Below are positions 36,543 through 45,080 of a DNA stretch of 64,000 bases, piece by piece. The stretch lies in the NCBI GenBank assembly GCA_020249145.1, contig JADCGF010000005.1, positions 310,001 through 374,000 of the forward strand, written 5' to 3'. This DNA comes from Roseomonas sp. (GTDB taxonomy: Bacteria; Pseudomonadota; Alphaproteobacteria; Acetobacterales; Acetobacteraceae). Every line of letters begins with the position of its first letter. Within the stretch, counting starts at the first letter, position 1. The position numbers and the translations under genes are program-made. Under the pieces are notes generated by a model. It worked only from the letters and a program-made list of their open reading frames with translations. It was not told the DNA's origin and did no database searches.

Positions 36543-37190
36543 CTATTGGCTGGCCCAGACAATCCGATGCACCCAGGCAATTTCCGGCAATTCAAAACTA
36601 TAGCTTGGATGCGCGGGATTGAGGCTGGCCACATCAATCCGCTTCGCCGAATGCCGGCGCAATTCCTTGGCCATCACTTCGCCCCGGCGCGTACGCACCA
36701 CCACGCGATCCCCGCGGCGCACCGGCGCGGCGGGGGAGACGATCACCACATCCCCATCGCGAAATACCGGTTCCATGGAATCGCCGGAAATCTCGAGCGC
36801 ATAGGCATTGGGGTCGCCAATATCGGGCAATGAGATTTCATCCCAACTGCCGCCCACCGGATAACCGCCATCATCGAAATACCCCTCACCACCCGCCTGG
36901 GCTAGGCCGATCAGGGGGATGCGCCGATTGACCACGCCGCGCCCGCCACGGGAAATCGCGGTGGCGCCGGTGACCAAGGCCGCGAAATCATCCATCCGCG
37001 CGCCAAGCGCATCCAGCACCTTCGCGATGCTTTCCGTGGAAGGCCAACGCGCGCGGCCATCCACGCCCACGCGCTTCGATGGGTTGAAGGCAGTAGGGTC
37101 AAGCCCGGCCTTCTTCGCGAGCCCCGAAGCCGAGAGCCCGTATTCCGCCGCAAGCGCATCCAGCGCGCGCCAAATATCCTCATGCCGCAT
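36543..37190 (-). CDS. S24-family (LexA/CI-like) repressor with N-terminal helix-turn-helix
   Basis: The 215-residue protein has an N-terminal HTH (LAAEYGLSASGLAKKAGLDP, WPSTESIAKVLDALG) and a C-terminal S24 peptidase domain. The nucleophile Ser is in ISGDSMEPVFRDGD and the Lys is in EVMAKELRR. Such proteins cleave themselves when RecA is activated, as LexA and phage CI do. It sits divergently next to the phage-like module and may control it. Related S24 regulators also occur as stand-alone host genes. The start follows AGGAAGTC. Confidence 0.85.
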   Translation of the reverse strand: MRHEDIWRALDALAAEYGLSASGLAKKAGLDPTAFNPSKRVGVDGRARWPSTESIAKVLDALGARMDDFAALVTGATAISRGGRGVVNRRIPLIGLAQAGGEGYFDDGGYPVGGSWDEISLPDIGDPNAYALEISGDSMEPVFRDGDVVIVSPAAPVRRGDRVVVRTRRGEVMAKELRRHSAKRIDVASLNPAHPSYSFELPEIAWVHRIVWASQ

Positions 37191-37313
37191 GGGCGACTTC
37201 CTCATGTGCCCGCGATGCTGCGGGGGTCCCGACTCCAGGTATGGTTCTGGTTTCTGTGCAAGATATCCTAGGTCTTGTGTCAAAATTCAATAGGTCAGTT
37301 TTCCTTTTTTCTC

Positions 37314-37342
37314 TTGATCATGGCAATTTATACGGTTATTCT
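37314..37342 (+). promoter_or_regulatory. Candidate sigma-70-type promoter for the phage-module leader genes
   Basis: TTGATC (37314-37319), a 17-base spacer and TATTCT (37337-37342), followed by the ATG at 37380. It lies in the AT-rich gap between the S24 repressor and the module, where an operator for that repressor would be expected. Confidence 0.5.
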
Positions 37343-37379
37343 CTCTTTGATCCACAACCATAAGGCGAGATTACCCTCA

Positions 37380-37754
37380 ATGATCGCAGCACAAAAGACC
37401 CATTACAGCCCCCGCTTTGCCTCCATCAGCCAGGCCGAGCCCTTCCATTCAGCCGAGGAAGCCTGGTTCTGGACCATGGCCGCGCTGATGGCGCGGCGCG
37501 ATGGTGCCCGCATTGTCGCCGGCAAGGGCGACAAGCAACGCCCCTGCGAACCGGATGATGTGGTGAAGTGCCTGGACCGGCTTTATCGCCATCGTCGCAT
37601 TGATCTGACCCATGCGCGCATTCTGCGCATTTGGGGCGAAAGGGGCGCCGCGCCGGACGCGCGCTACCCTTCCGAGAAGCATGATTGGCGGCTGTGGCGC
37701 GAAGCCTTGGATAGGCTGGAATGGCCGCTGCGCATGAAGGGCATCGTCGCATGA
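37380..37754 (+). CDS. Conserved hypothetical protein upstream of the phage module
   Basis: The 124-residue protein has no transmembrane segment. The segments SAEEAWFWTMAALMARRDGA, CEPDDVVKCLDRLYRHRRID and HARILRIWGERGAAPDARYP look constrained. I do not know its function. It is coupled to the next gene through an ATGA overlap. It lies between the S24 repressor and the particle genes. Confidence 0.6.
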   Translation: MIAAQKTHYSPRFASISQAEPFHSAEEAWFWTMAALMARRDGARIVAGKGDKQRPCEPDDVVKCLDRLYRHRRIDLTHARILRIWGERGAAPDARYPSEKHDWRLWREALDRLEWPLRMKGIVA

Positions 37755-38182
37755 AGCCACGCATTTCCCATACATATACTGAAGAATGTCCCCAAACTAT
37801 CTGGCTTTTCTTCGGTGGCCGCGCGGATCAGCCATGGCTCTATCCCTTGAAGCGCGGCTTTCGCCATTGCTTCGCCGTGCTGCATGATGCGCAAGGCTGG
37901 ACTGTGCTGGACCCGCTTTCGGGCCGGCTGATCGTGGCGCATCTGCCGCTTGACCCGGGCTTCGATCTGCCGGGCTTTTACCGCCGCGCGGGCTTCCATT
38001 TGCGCGGCCCCTTCACCCCCAGCCCCGCCGCACCGCGCCTGCTGCCGCCGATCTTCGGGCTGAGCTGCGTGGCGCTTTGCCGTGCCCTTCTGGGCGCCGA
38101 TGCGCCGCGCGCCGTGACGCCTTACGGGCTCTATCGCAGGTTGCAAAATCGCCCTAAAAGTTTTTTAGGAAAATTATCTTGA
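37751..38182 (+). CDS. Hypothetical protein, second gene of the leader pair
   Basis: The 143-residue protein contains IWLFFGGRADQPWLYPLKRG and FRHCFAVLHDAQGWTVLDPL. The HC and D arrangement could suggest a papain-like fold, but the evidence is weak. I do not recognise a family. The stop codon overlaps the -35 box of a strong promoter for the downstream particle genes. Confidence 0.55.
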   Translation: MKPRISHTYTEECPQTIWLFFGGRADQPWLYPLKRGFRHCFAVLHDAQGWTVLDPLSGRLIVAHLPLDPGFDLPGFYRRAGFHLRGPFTPSPAAPRLLPPIFGLSCVALCRALLGADAPRAVTPYGLYRRLQNRPKSFLGKLS

Positions 38183-38207
38183 CGTGCGATTGGCTTTAGG
38201 CTATCAA
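38179..38207 (+). promoter_or_regulatory. Strong candidate promoter for the particle operon
   Basis: TTGACG (38179-38184), exact 17-base spacer, TATCAA (38202-38207). It lies 146 bases before the first small gene of the structural operon. The -35 box overlaps the TGA of the preceding gene. The following 150 bases would be a 5' untranslated region. Confidence 0.6.
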
Positions 38208-38352
38208 ACTCACGCCAACGGGCGAAGTGCGCCTGAAGGTCTTCCTCTCTCGCTCCTCCCGAAACTTCCATGGGCCCGGCCTCTTCCACAAGAAGGCGCC
38301 GGGCTCATGGCTTTTTGGCGGGGCGCCAACCCTTTTACGGAGAAGCGCGCGC

Positions 38353-38571
38353 ATGGGTGGCCTGTTCCAAGCACCGAAGCCGAAAACCACCGTTCAGCCC
38401 GCCGCGCCACCCCCTGCGTCCCCGCCTGAAGCCGTGGCTTCGGAAACACGCATTGAAAACCGCGAACGCGCAACACGCGACCTGCCCGGCACCATCGCGA
38501 CCTCGGCCCGCGGTCTGCTCGGCAGCATGCCGGATTTCCTCACCACACGCCGTTCCTTGCTGGGGGAATGA
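38353..38571 (+). CDS. Small phage-module protein
   Basis: The 72-residue protein is Pro/Ala-rich at the start (GLFQAPKPKTTVQPAAPPPA) and ends with ARGLLGSMPDFLTTRRSLLG. It is preceded by GGAGAAG and its stop overlaps the portal gene start (ATGA). Similar short genes sit just before portal genes in podovirus clusters. Function is unknown. Confidence 0.6.
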   Translation: MGGLFQAPKPKTTVQPAAPPPASPPEAVASETRIENRERATRDLPGTIATSARGLLGSMPDFLTTRRSLLGE

Positions 38572-39980
38572 AGCAGATGACCCCGCATGACATCATCGCG
38601 CGTTACGATGCGGCACTCGCCGCACGCCAGCGCCATGAAGGCATTTGGCGCGATTGCTACAACCACGTGCTGCCCCCCATCGGCAGCGGCGCCACGCTGT
38701 TTGATGCAACAGCCGCTGATGCGGCGGAACAACTTTACGCCAGCTTGCTCGCGGAACTCACGCCACCCTGGTCGCGCTGGTTCGGCCTCGCACCCGGTCG
38801 CCCGACGCAAGACGCCACTGAACAGCAAGCCGCCGCCGTTTTGGAAGAAGCGGCCGAGGTGCTGCAAACCCATTTCGATCGTTCAAATTTCGCGCTGGAA
38901 ATGCACCAGGCCTTTCTTGATCTGGTGATCACCGGCACAGGCCTGATGCTGGTGGAAGAAGCGGCACCGGGCGAAGCCTCGGCACTCCGTTTCACTGCCA
39001 TTCCCATGCAGGATGCGGTGCTGGAAGAAGGGCCTTCTGGCCGGCTGGATACAGTATTTCGCGCGCTTAGCATGCCTGAAGCGGCGCTGATGGCGCGCTT
39101 TCCCGGCTGCCTGCCGCCGCGCCGCAAGGGCGATACGGCCGATGAAACACCGCACCGCATCATTGAAGCCATTTGGCCTGATCGCGCCGGCTATCGCTTC
39201 GCCGCGATCAGCGCCGATGGCGATGCACCTTCCGTGCTCGCGGAGGGCAGCTTCGCGGAAAATCCCTTCATCGCCTTTCGTTGGCTGAAGGCGCCTAGCG
39301 AAAGCTATGGCCGCGGCCCGGTGGCGAAGGCGCTGCCAGATATCCGCACCGCGAATAAGGTGGTGGAATTGGTACTCGCCAATGCCTCCATTGCCGTCAC
39401 CGGCATTTGGCAAGCGGAAGATGATGGCGTGCTGAACCCCGCCACCGTGCGGCTTGTGCCCGGCGCCATCATCCCGAAAGCGCCAGGGTCTTCCGGCCTG
39501 ACACCGCTTGCCGCCCCTGGCAGCTTCGATGTTTCGCAACTTGTGCTGAATGATCTCCGCGCGCGCATTCGCACGGCCTTGCTCGCGGATCGGCTTGGCC
39601 CGCAACGCGACCAACGCATGACGGCCACCGAAGTGCTGGAACGCGCCGCCGAAACATCGCGCCTTCTGGGTGCGACTTACGGGCGGCTGCAGGCGGAATT
39701 GCTGACCCCGCTGATTGCACGCTGCCTTTCCATCCTGCGCCGGCGTGGCGATATCGCGCCGCTGCTGTTGGATGGCCGCGAAGCGGTACTGCGCTATCGC
39801 AGCCCACTCGCGCAAGTGCAGGGCCGCGCGGATGCAGCAAATGCATTGTTGTTTCTGGAAGCGTTGCGCGGTCTTGGCCCGCAAGCGGTCGCCGAAATCA
39901 ATATCCCAGCCGCCACGCGCTGGCTTTCCCGCACCCTCGGCACCCCCGCCGAAATGCTCTCATCCCCCCATCAGGAGTAA
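38568..39980 (+). CDS. Podovirus (T7-like) head-tail connector / portal protein
   Basis: The 470-residue protein matches the T7 gp8-like head-tail connector family. The start reads DIIARYDAALAARQRHEGIW. Then come LPPIGSGATLFDATAADAAE, QAFLDLVITGTGLMLVEEAA and RMTATEVLERAAETSRLLGA. The portal forms a dodecamer at one capsid vertex for DNA packaging and tail attachment. Length is in the normal range, with no frameshift. ATG at 38568 or 38577. Confidence 0.85.
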   Translation: MKQMTPHDIIARYDAALAARQRHEGIWRDCYNHVLPPIGSGATLFDATAADAAEQLYASLLAELTPPWSRWFGLAPGRPTQDATEQQAAAVLEEAAEVLQTHFDRSNFALEMHQAFLDLVITGTGLMLVEEAAPGEASALRFTAIPMQDAVLEEGPSGRLDTVFRALSMPEAALMARFPGCLPPRRKGDTADETPHRIIEAIWPDRAGYRFAAISADGDAPSVLAEGSFAENPFIAFRWLKAPSESYGRGPVAKALPDIRTANKVVELVLANASIAVTGIWQAEDDGVLNPATVRLVPGAIIPKAPGSSGLTPLAAPGSFDVSQLVLNDLRARIRTALLADRLGPQRDQRMTATEVLERAAETSRLLGATYGRLQAELLTPLIARCLSILRRRGDIAPLLLDGREAVLRYRSPLAQVQGRADAANALLFLEALRGLGPQAVAEINIPAATRWLSRTLGTPAEMLSSPHQE

Positions 39981-39985
39981 GCCCC

Positions 39986-40717
39986 ATGCCTGAGGATTTG
40001 CTGGCCAATGCGCTTGGCGACCAGCCCAACCTATCATTGCGCCCCGAAGATGTGCCAGAGAAATTCTGGGATTCAGAAGCGGGCCAGCTGCGTGTGGATG
40101 CGCTGCTGAAATCCTACCGCGAATTGGAACGCCGCCTGTCGCAGCGCATCGCACCACCTGGCACCGATGCGCCGGCGGAAGAAGTGCAGCGCTTTCGCCG
40201 CAGCCTGGGTATTCCGGACAGTCCAGAAGAATACCAGATCACGCCCAAGCATGATCTCTGCTGCGCGGATGAAGATGTGAACAAGCGCCTGCATGAAGCG
40301 GGCTTCACGCCGGCCCAGGCACAGCTTGTCTATGACCTGGCGGCTGAGCGCCTTTTGCCGATGATTGCCGAAGCGGCAGCGCAATTCGAGGCCGACCGCC
40401 AGGTGGAAAAACTGCGTGAGCATTTCGGCGGTGAAGAACGCTTCCGCCGCATTACGCAACAGCTTTCCGCCTGGGGCCGCGCCAATTTGCCGGATGCGGT
40501 TTTTGAAGCGCTTTCCACCACCTCAGAAGGTGTCATGGCGCTGTATCGCATGATGGAAAAGGGCGAACCGGCCGTCACGCGCAGGGCTGATGCCGCGCCA
40601 GCCACGGATGAGGCTGGCTTGCGTGAGATGATGCGCGACCCGCGTTACTGGCGCACGCGTGAACCGGAATTCGTCAAGCGCGTCACGGATGGCTTTCGCC
40701 GCATGGTCGGTGGCTGA
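39986..40717 (+). CDS. Capsid assembly scaffolding protein, T7-like
   Basis: The 243-residue acidic protein sits between portal and capsid genes, the position of T7 gp9. It contains PEKFWDSEAGQLRVDALLKS and YRELERRLSQRI, a signature of podovirus scaffold proteins, then a long helical middle. It guides capsid assembly and is lost from mature particles. Confidence 0.78.
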   Translation: MPEDLLANALGDQPNLSLRPEDVPEKFWDSEAGQLRVDALLKSYRELERRLSQRIAPPGTDAPAEEVQRFRRSLGIPDSPEEYQITPKHDLCCADEDVNKRLHEAGFTPAQAQLVYDLAAERLLPMIAEAAAQFEADRQVEKLREHFGGEERFRRITQQLSAWGRANLPDAVFEALSTTSEGVMALYRMMEKGEPAVTRRADAAPATDEAGLREMMRDPRYWRTREPEFVKRVTDGFRRMVGG

Positions 40718-40721
40718 TTCA

Positions 40722-40779
40722 GCTTCCGGCGGGGCTTGAGAAATAAACTGCTCGCCCCGACCGAAGGGGGCGGGTGCGG
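40722..40779. repeat. Left 58-bp direct repeat flanking the GNAT insertion
   Basis: Identical at 57 of 58 bases to 41531-41588. It includes a CGCCCC/GGGGCG hairpin that probably served as an intergenic terminator between the scaffold and capsid genes. Confidence 0.85.
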
Positions 40780-40808
40780 AAAAACTCAGCCATGTTCGAG
40801 TGTCGCAA

Positions 40809-41270
40809 CTAAAGCTCGTGCGCGTAGACGATGAAATCAGCATGGTGAGCGACTTTGTCGTAGAGTGCCCGGCCGGAGGCGTTGGTTGCCTGCGTTTGCC
40901 AATACACGCGACTACTTCCGGCCTCACGCGCTGCTGCATATACAGCCTCGATGAGTTTCGGAGCGATGCGAAGACCCCGATGACTTGGGCGCGTGAACAG
41001 GTCTTGCAGATAGCAAACCTCATTCAGCCGTGTTGTGCTGCGATGGAACAAGTAGTGTACCAGGCCGACAACGAGGGTCCCCTCTACTGCAACCAACGCA
41101 TGAACCGGTTCGGTCTGATTGTGGAACCTATCCCATGTGGCTTGCGTAATCGCCTCGGGCAAGGCTGTGTTTCCCGCTCTGCCGTAAAAGGCGTTGTACC
41201 CGTCCCAGAGCTGTCGCCACTGCGAGAAGTCCTCGCGCGTGACGGGTCGGATGGTTATGACGGAGGGCAT
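40809..41270 (-). CDS. GNAT-family N-acetyltransferase (cargo gene)
   Basis: The 153-residue protein has an N-terminal VITIRPVTREDFSQWRQLWD and the acetyl-CoA loop LFTRPSHRGLRIAPKLIEAV. The C-terminal YWQTQATNASGRALYDKVA is typical of single-domain acetyltransferases. It is antisense to the surrounding virion genes and is the only gene of the inserted segment. The substrate is unknown; small-molecule or antibiotic modification is possible. Confidence 0.85.
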   Translation of the reverse strand: MPSVITIRPVTREDFSQWRQLWDGYNAFYGRAGNTALPEAITQATWDRFHNQTEPVHALVAVEGTLVVGLVHYLFHRSTTRLNEVCYLQDLFTRPSHRGLRIAPKLIEAVYAAAREAGSSRVYWQTQATNASGRALYDKVAHHADFIVYAHEL

Positions 41271-41424
41271 GCGACGTATTCTTCCTGCGAGGTTGAAGGT
41301 TCCAGTTAACGCGCTCGGAACAACTGCCTAGCTCACGAACGGGCTAACGTTGACCTAACGCGGTTGGCCCGGCAAGGCGACTAATCACGCAGAGTTGCGC
41401 GTTTTGAAAGAAGTAAAGCATCGG

Positions 41425-41468
41425 ATTTTTTTCGAGCCAATTGCAACCCTTTGAAGGCTCGGAAAAAG
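41425..41468. repeat. Single diverged copy of the palindromic repeat family
   Basis: TTTTTTTCGAGCC and GGCTCGGAAAAAG flank a short loop and are followed by GCGATCCAA. The arrangement matches the units at 28575-28802 (CATTTTC..GCC / GGCTCGGAAAATG then GCGACCAA). It is the same interspersed palindrome family, so the element's DNA has an Acetobacteraceae-like history. Confidence 0.6.
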
Positions 41469-41530
41469 CGATCCAACAATGCTTGAGAGCGAGTGCCGTA
41501 CACAGAAATGAACGGGACACGCTCTCAAGG

Positions 41531-41588
41531 GCTTCCGGCGGGGCTTGAGCAATAAACTGCTCGCCCCGACCGAAGGGGGCGGGTGCGG
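41531..41588. repeat. Right 58-bp direct repeat flanking the GNAT insertion
   Basis: It differs from the left copy (40722-40779) at one base. In this copy GAGCA/TGCTC can also pair, giving a second small hairpin next to CGCCCC/GGGGCG. Confidence 0.85.
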
Positions 41589-41730
41589 CTAACCCCTGAA
41601 ACCGCGCCCGCCCCACCCCTTTGCCGCCACACAACCCGAAAGGGCGTGGCGTGCCTTCGCCTCACACCGGCCCATGGCGTCAACCGGCACGGCGATTTCC
41701 CCCAACCCCAAATGAAAGACAGGCAAACGC

Positions 41731-42564
41731 ATGTCCGGAACCATTGAACAGGCCTTCGTCAAGCAATTCGAAGCCGAAGTCGCCGAAGCCTATCAGCGCC
41801 AGGGCAGCAAGCTGCGCCCCACGGTGCGCAGCAAGACCAATGTAAAGGGCGCTTCGACCATCTTCCCACGTGTCGGCAAAGGCACCGCCGCCGCCAAGGC
41901 GCGCAACGGCGCCGTGCCGGTGATGAACCTTACCTACAGCAATGCGGAATGCTTCCTGCAAGATTATTATGCCGGCGAATGGATTGATAAACTGGATGAA
42001 ATCAAGACGAATGTCGATGAACGCAGCGTCATCGCCAATGCTGGTGCTTATGCACTTGGCCGCAAGACCGATGAATTGATTGTCGCCACCCTTGATGCCG
42101 CGACCCAGGAAGCGGTGGGCACCGGCGTGGGCCAGGCCGACACGGATGGCCTGACCAAGCAGAAAGTGCTTCTTGCTTTTGAAATGCTGGGCGCTGCCGA
42201 TGTGCCGGATGATGGCCAGCGCTTCGCCGTGGTCGGTTGGAAACAATGGTCAGAAATGCTGCAAATCCAGGAATTCGCCAGCACCGAATATGTCGGCGAT
42301 GATGCTTTGCCCTGGAAGGGCACGCAGGCGAAGCGCTGGCTCGGCGCGCTTTGGATGCCGCATTCCGGCCTCACCAAATCCGGCACGCTGCGTTATTGCT
42401 ATTTCTACCACAAGACCGCGATTGGTCATGCAGTGGCCAGCGAAGTGATGACCGATATGACCTGGCATGGCGACCGCGCCGCACATTTCGTGAACAACAT
42501 GATGTCCCAGGGCGCAACCATGATTGACCCGACGGGCGTCGTGAGGATGCGCGCGAAGGAATAA
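41731..42564 (+). CDS. Major capsid protein, podovirus type
   Basis: The 277-residue protein starts SGTIEQAFVKQFEAEVAEAY and contains GKTDELIVATLDAA-like helices (read RKTDELIVATLDAATQEAV). The C-terminal half is strand-rich (AKRWLGALWMPHSGLTKSGT, RCYFYHKTAIGHAVA-type). Position after the scaffold and size fit a T7 gp10-like HK97-fold capsid protein. The gene is intact. Confidence 0.78.
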   Translation: MSGTIEQAFVKQFEAEVAEAYQRQGSKLRPTVRSKTNVKGASTIFPRVGKGTAAAKARNGAVPVMNLTYSNAECFLQDYYAGEWIDKLDEIKTNVDERSVIANAGAYALGRKTDELIVATLDAATQEAVGTGVGQADTDGLTKQKVLLAFEMLGAADVPDDGQRFAVVGWKQWSEMLQIQEFASTEYVGDDALPWKGTQAKRWLGALWMPHSGLTKSGTLRYCYFYHKTAIGHAVASEVMTDMTWHGDRAAHFVNNMMSQGATMIDPTGVVRMRAKE

Positions 42565-42629
42565 GCGCAAGTACCGGCGCGGGCAGGCCCCTGCCCGCGC
42601 CCCCTTCCCCCAACATCGGAGAGCATCCC

Positions 42630-43199
42630 ATGGCGCTGACCGCCATCACGCTATGCGCAAGCGCATTGATCAAGATTGGCGCGCAACCCATCGCTTCGTT
42701 TGAGGATGGCACCGCCGAAGGGGAAGTCGCGAAAAGCCTTTATCCTGGCGTGCGCGATGCCCTGCTTGCTTCCCACCCCTGGTCCTTTGCCACCACCCAA
42801 GCGGCCCTGCCGCGGCTCGCACAAAGCCCCAGTGCAGAATTCCGCTACGCCTTCCAATTACCCCCCGATTTCCTGCGCGCCATTTCCGCCGGAACGGCGG
42901 GGCGCGCGACTGGATTGCTGTATCGTATTCAGGGCAGCAAGCTGCTGACCGATGTGGAAAGCGTGGCACTCACGCATATCTTCCGCCCGGATGAAAGCAG
43001 CTTTCCGCCCTTCTTCGCCTCTGCACTCTTGGCGCGCCTTGCAGCGGCATTTTGCCTGCCGCTGACGGAAAACACCTCGCGCGCAGATTTGCTCTCGCGC
43101 CTGGCCGAGGCCGAACTCCGCAGCGCGCGGCGCGCCGATAGCCAACAGGCAAGCGCCACCGCACTTGGGTCGTTTCCGCTGATTTCGGTCAGGGGCTGA
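42630..43199 (+). CDS. Tail tubular protein A-like (T7 gp11)
   Basis: The 189-residue protein starts LTAITLCASALIKIGAQPIA, then EVAKSLYPGVRDALLASHPW, a hallmark of podovirus gp11-type adaptor proteins, where a conserved Pro-Trp follows the helix. It forms the ring joining the portal to the tail nozzle. It precedes the gp12-like gene by three bases. Confidence 0.82.
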   Translation: MALTAITLCASALIKIGAQPIASFEDGTAEGEVAKSLYPGVRDALLASHPWSFATTQAALPRLAQSPSAEFRYAFQLPPDFLRAISAGTAGRATGLLYRIQGSKLLTDVESVALTHIFRPDESSFPPFFASALLARLAAAFCLPLTENTSRADLLSRLAEAELRSARRADSQQASATALGSFPLISVRG

Positions 43200-43202
43200 T
43201 CC

Positions 43203-45080
43203 ATGCCCGCCATCAAACGCACCAAAACAAGCTTCACCGCCGGCGAATTGGCGCCCGAATTGCTGGGCCGCGCCGATCTGCGCGCCTATGAGAATGGCGC
43301 GCGGCGTCTGCGTAATGTTGTGATCCAACCAACCGGCGGTGTGACGCGCCGGCCCGGGCTGCGCCATGTCGCGATGCTGCCTGGCGTGGCGCGGTTGCTG
43401 CCCTTCGAATTCAATACCGAGCAGACCTATCTGATGGTGCTGATGGCTGGGAAGCTTGCCGTCTATGCCGCGGATCTGAAAATCGCAGAGCTGATCGCGC
43501 CGTGGACCGAAACCATGCTGCCGCAAATCGGTTTTACGCAGAATGCCGATACGCTGTTGCTGACGCATCCCGATATGCGCCTGCAAAAGGTCCAGCGCAG
43601 CAATACGGGCTGGTCCATCACGCCCTGGTCCTTCACCCAGGATGCCTATTTCCGTTTTGCACCGGCTGAAGTCACGCTCACGCCAAGCGCGCTGAATGGT
43701 ACCGTCACCATCAGCGCCAGCGCCCCGGTTTTCGCGGTAGAACACATCGGTGTCAGGCTTCGTATCGGCGGCAAGCGCGTGCTGGTCTCTGCCGTGAATT
43801 CGCCAAGCACCATTGTCGCAACCGTCGAACAACCGCTCGCCAGTACCACGGCGACCAAGGATTGGGACGAAGCCGCCTTCAGCACTGCGCGCGGCTGGCC
43901 CATCACCTGCGCCTTTCATCAGGACAGGCTGGTGATTGGTGGCTCGCGCGATCTGCCCAATCGGCTTTGGCTGTCGCGCACAGGCGATCTGTTCAATTTC
44001 GATCCCGGCACAGGCCTGGATGATCAGGCGATTGCCTTCAGCCTGCTCTCTGATCAGGTCAATGCCATTCGTGGTGTCTTCTCCGGCCAACATTTGCAGC
44101 TTTTCACCTCTGGCGCCGAATGGATGGTCACCGGCGATCCGCTGACGCCGGCCAATATCCAGATCAACCGTCAAACCCGCGTGGGCTCACCAGTGGATCG
44201 GCTTGTGCAGCCAGTGGATGTGGATGGGTCAACCATCTTCGTCTCGCGCGGTGGGCAGGGCGTTTATGAATTCGCCTATACGCAAGTCCAGCAGGCCTAT
44301 CAGGCAAATGACCTTGCCATACTGGGCCGGCACTTGATCAAATCACCACGCGCCATGGCCTATGATCAAGGCGCGCGGCTTTTGCATCTGGTGATGGAAG
44401 ATGGCGCGCTTGCGACACTCACGCTCTATCGCGCAGAACAGGTTACTGCCTGGACGCGACAGGAAACCAGCGGCAGCTTTCGTGCCATTGCGGAAGTGGA
44501 AGGCACGCTCTGGTGCGTGGTGGAACGCGCGGGCGGCATATCGCTCGAACGTTTCGAAGCCGGCTTGATGCAAGATGCTGCACTGACCGGCACCTCCATC
44601 ACACCAAAATCCACCTGGACCGGTCTCGCGCATCTGAATGGCAGGCAGGTCGCTGTCCTGGCCAATGGAGCGGTGCGTCCTGACGCCACTGTCTCGGGTG
44701 GCACTGTGACACTGGCAGCGCCGGCAACCCAGGTCGCAATCGGCCTTGCCTTTACACATGAAATCGAACCGCTGCCAGGTGATCTCATCACGCCCGCGGG
44801 TAGCGCCACGGGCCCATCGCGCCTGGTCGCGGTTACCTTCCGCTTGCTGGAAACGCCAGCGGTGGATGTGGATCTCGGCAAGGGTCCGCAAGCCTTGGCG
44901 CTGCGCCGCTTCAATATTGATCATTTCGATGCGCCCCCGATGCCCTTCACCGGCGATGCCACGCTGTGTGGCATGGGCTGGCGGCGGGATCGCATCGCAC
45001 CCCTCTGGCGCATCATCGGCGCGGCACCGCTGCCGCTGACGCTGCTTTCCGTCACAACCGAAATCAGGATGAATGACTGA
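43203..45080 (+). CDS. Tail tubular protein B-like (T7 gp12)
   Basis: The 625-residue protein starts KRTKTSFTAGELAPELLGRA and continues with RRLRNVVIQPTGGVTRRPGL, features of podovirus nozzle proteins. WMVTGDPLTPANIQINRQTR is another conserved stretch. It would form the hexameric tail nozzle on the gp11 ring. It ends overlapping the next ATG by one base. Confidence 0.85.
   Translation: MPAIKRTKTSFTAGELAPELLGRADLRAYENGARRLRNVVIQPTGGVTRRPGLRHVAMLPGVARLLPFEFNTEQTYLMVLMAGKLAVYAADLKIAELIAPWTETMLPQIGFTQNADTLLLTHPDMRLQKVQRSNTGWSITPWSFTQDAYFRFAPAEVTLTPSALNGTVTISASAPVFAVEHIGVRLRIGGKRVLVSAVNSPSTIVATVEQPLASTTATKDWDEAAFSTARGWPITCAFHQDRLVIGGSRDLPNRLWLSRTGDLFNFDPGTGLDDQAIAFSLLSDQVNAIRGVFSGQHLQLFTSGAEWMVTGDPLTPANIQINRQTRVGSPVDRLVQPVDVDGSTIFVSRGGQGVYEFAYTQVQQAYQANDLAILGRHLIKSPRAMAYDQGARLLHLVMEDGALATLTLYRAEQVTAWTRQETSGSFRAIAEVEGTLWCVVERAGGISLERFEAGLMQDAALTGTSITPKSTWTGLAHLNGRQVAVLANGAVRPDATVSGGTVTLAAPATQVAIGLAFTHEIEPLPGDLITPAGSATGPSRLVAVTFRLLETPAVDVDLGKGPQALALRRFNIDHFDAPPMPFTGDATLCGMGWRRDRIAPLWRIIGAAPLPLTLLSVTTEIRMND

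Larger units (their letters stand above)
40780..41588. mobile_element. 809-bp cargo insertion with one acetyltransferase gene inside the phage module
   Basis: The segment separates scaffold from capsid genes, which are normally adjacent. It is bounded by a 58-bp duplication and carries one antisense GNAT gene plus a palindromic repeat. No transposase is visible. The duplication could come from recombination between homologous terminators or from mobilisation in trans. Confidence 0.6.
41271..41730. other. Gap before the capsid gene: palindrome, direct repeat, leader
   Basis: It holds the upstream region of the GNAT gene, the palindrome at 41425-41468, an inverted repeat TTGAGAGCG/CGCTCTCAA (about 41483-41527), the right 58-bp repeat and about 140 bases leading to the capsid gene. 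A minus-strand 96-codon frame only reads through these repeats. Confidence 0.55.

Noticed and set aside
41344..41634. 96-codon minus-strand frame next to the capsid gene
   Set aside because: It only reads through the palindrome and the 58-bp repeat; its peptide recurs at the other repeat copy.
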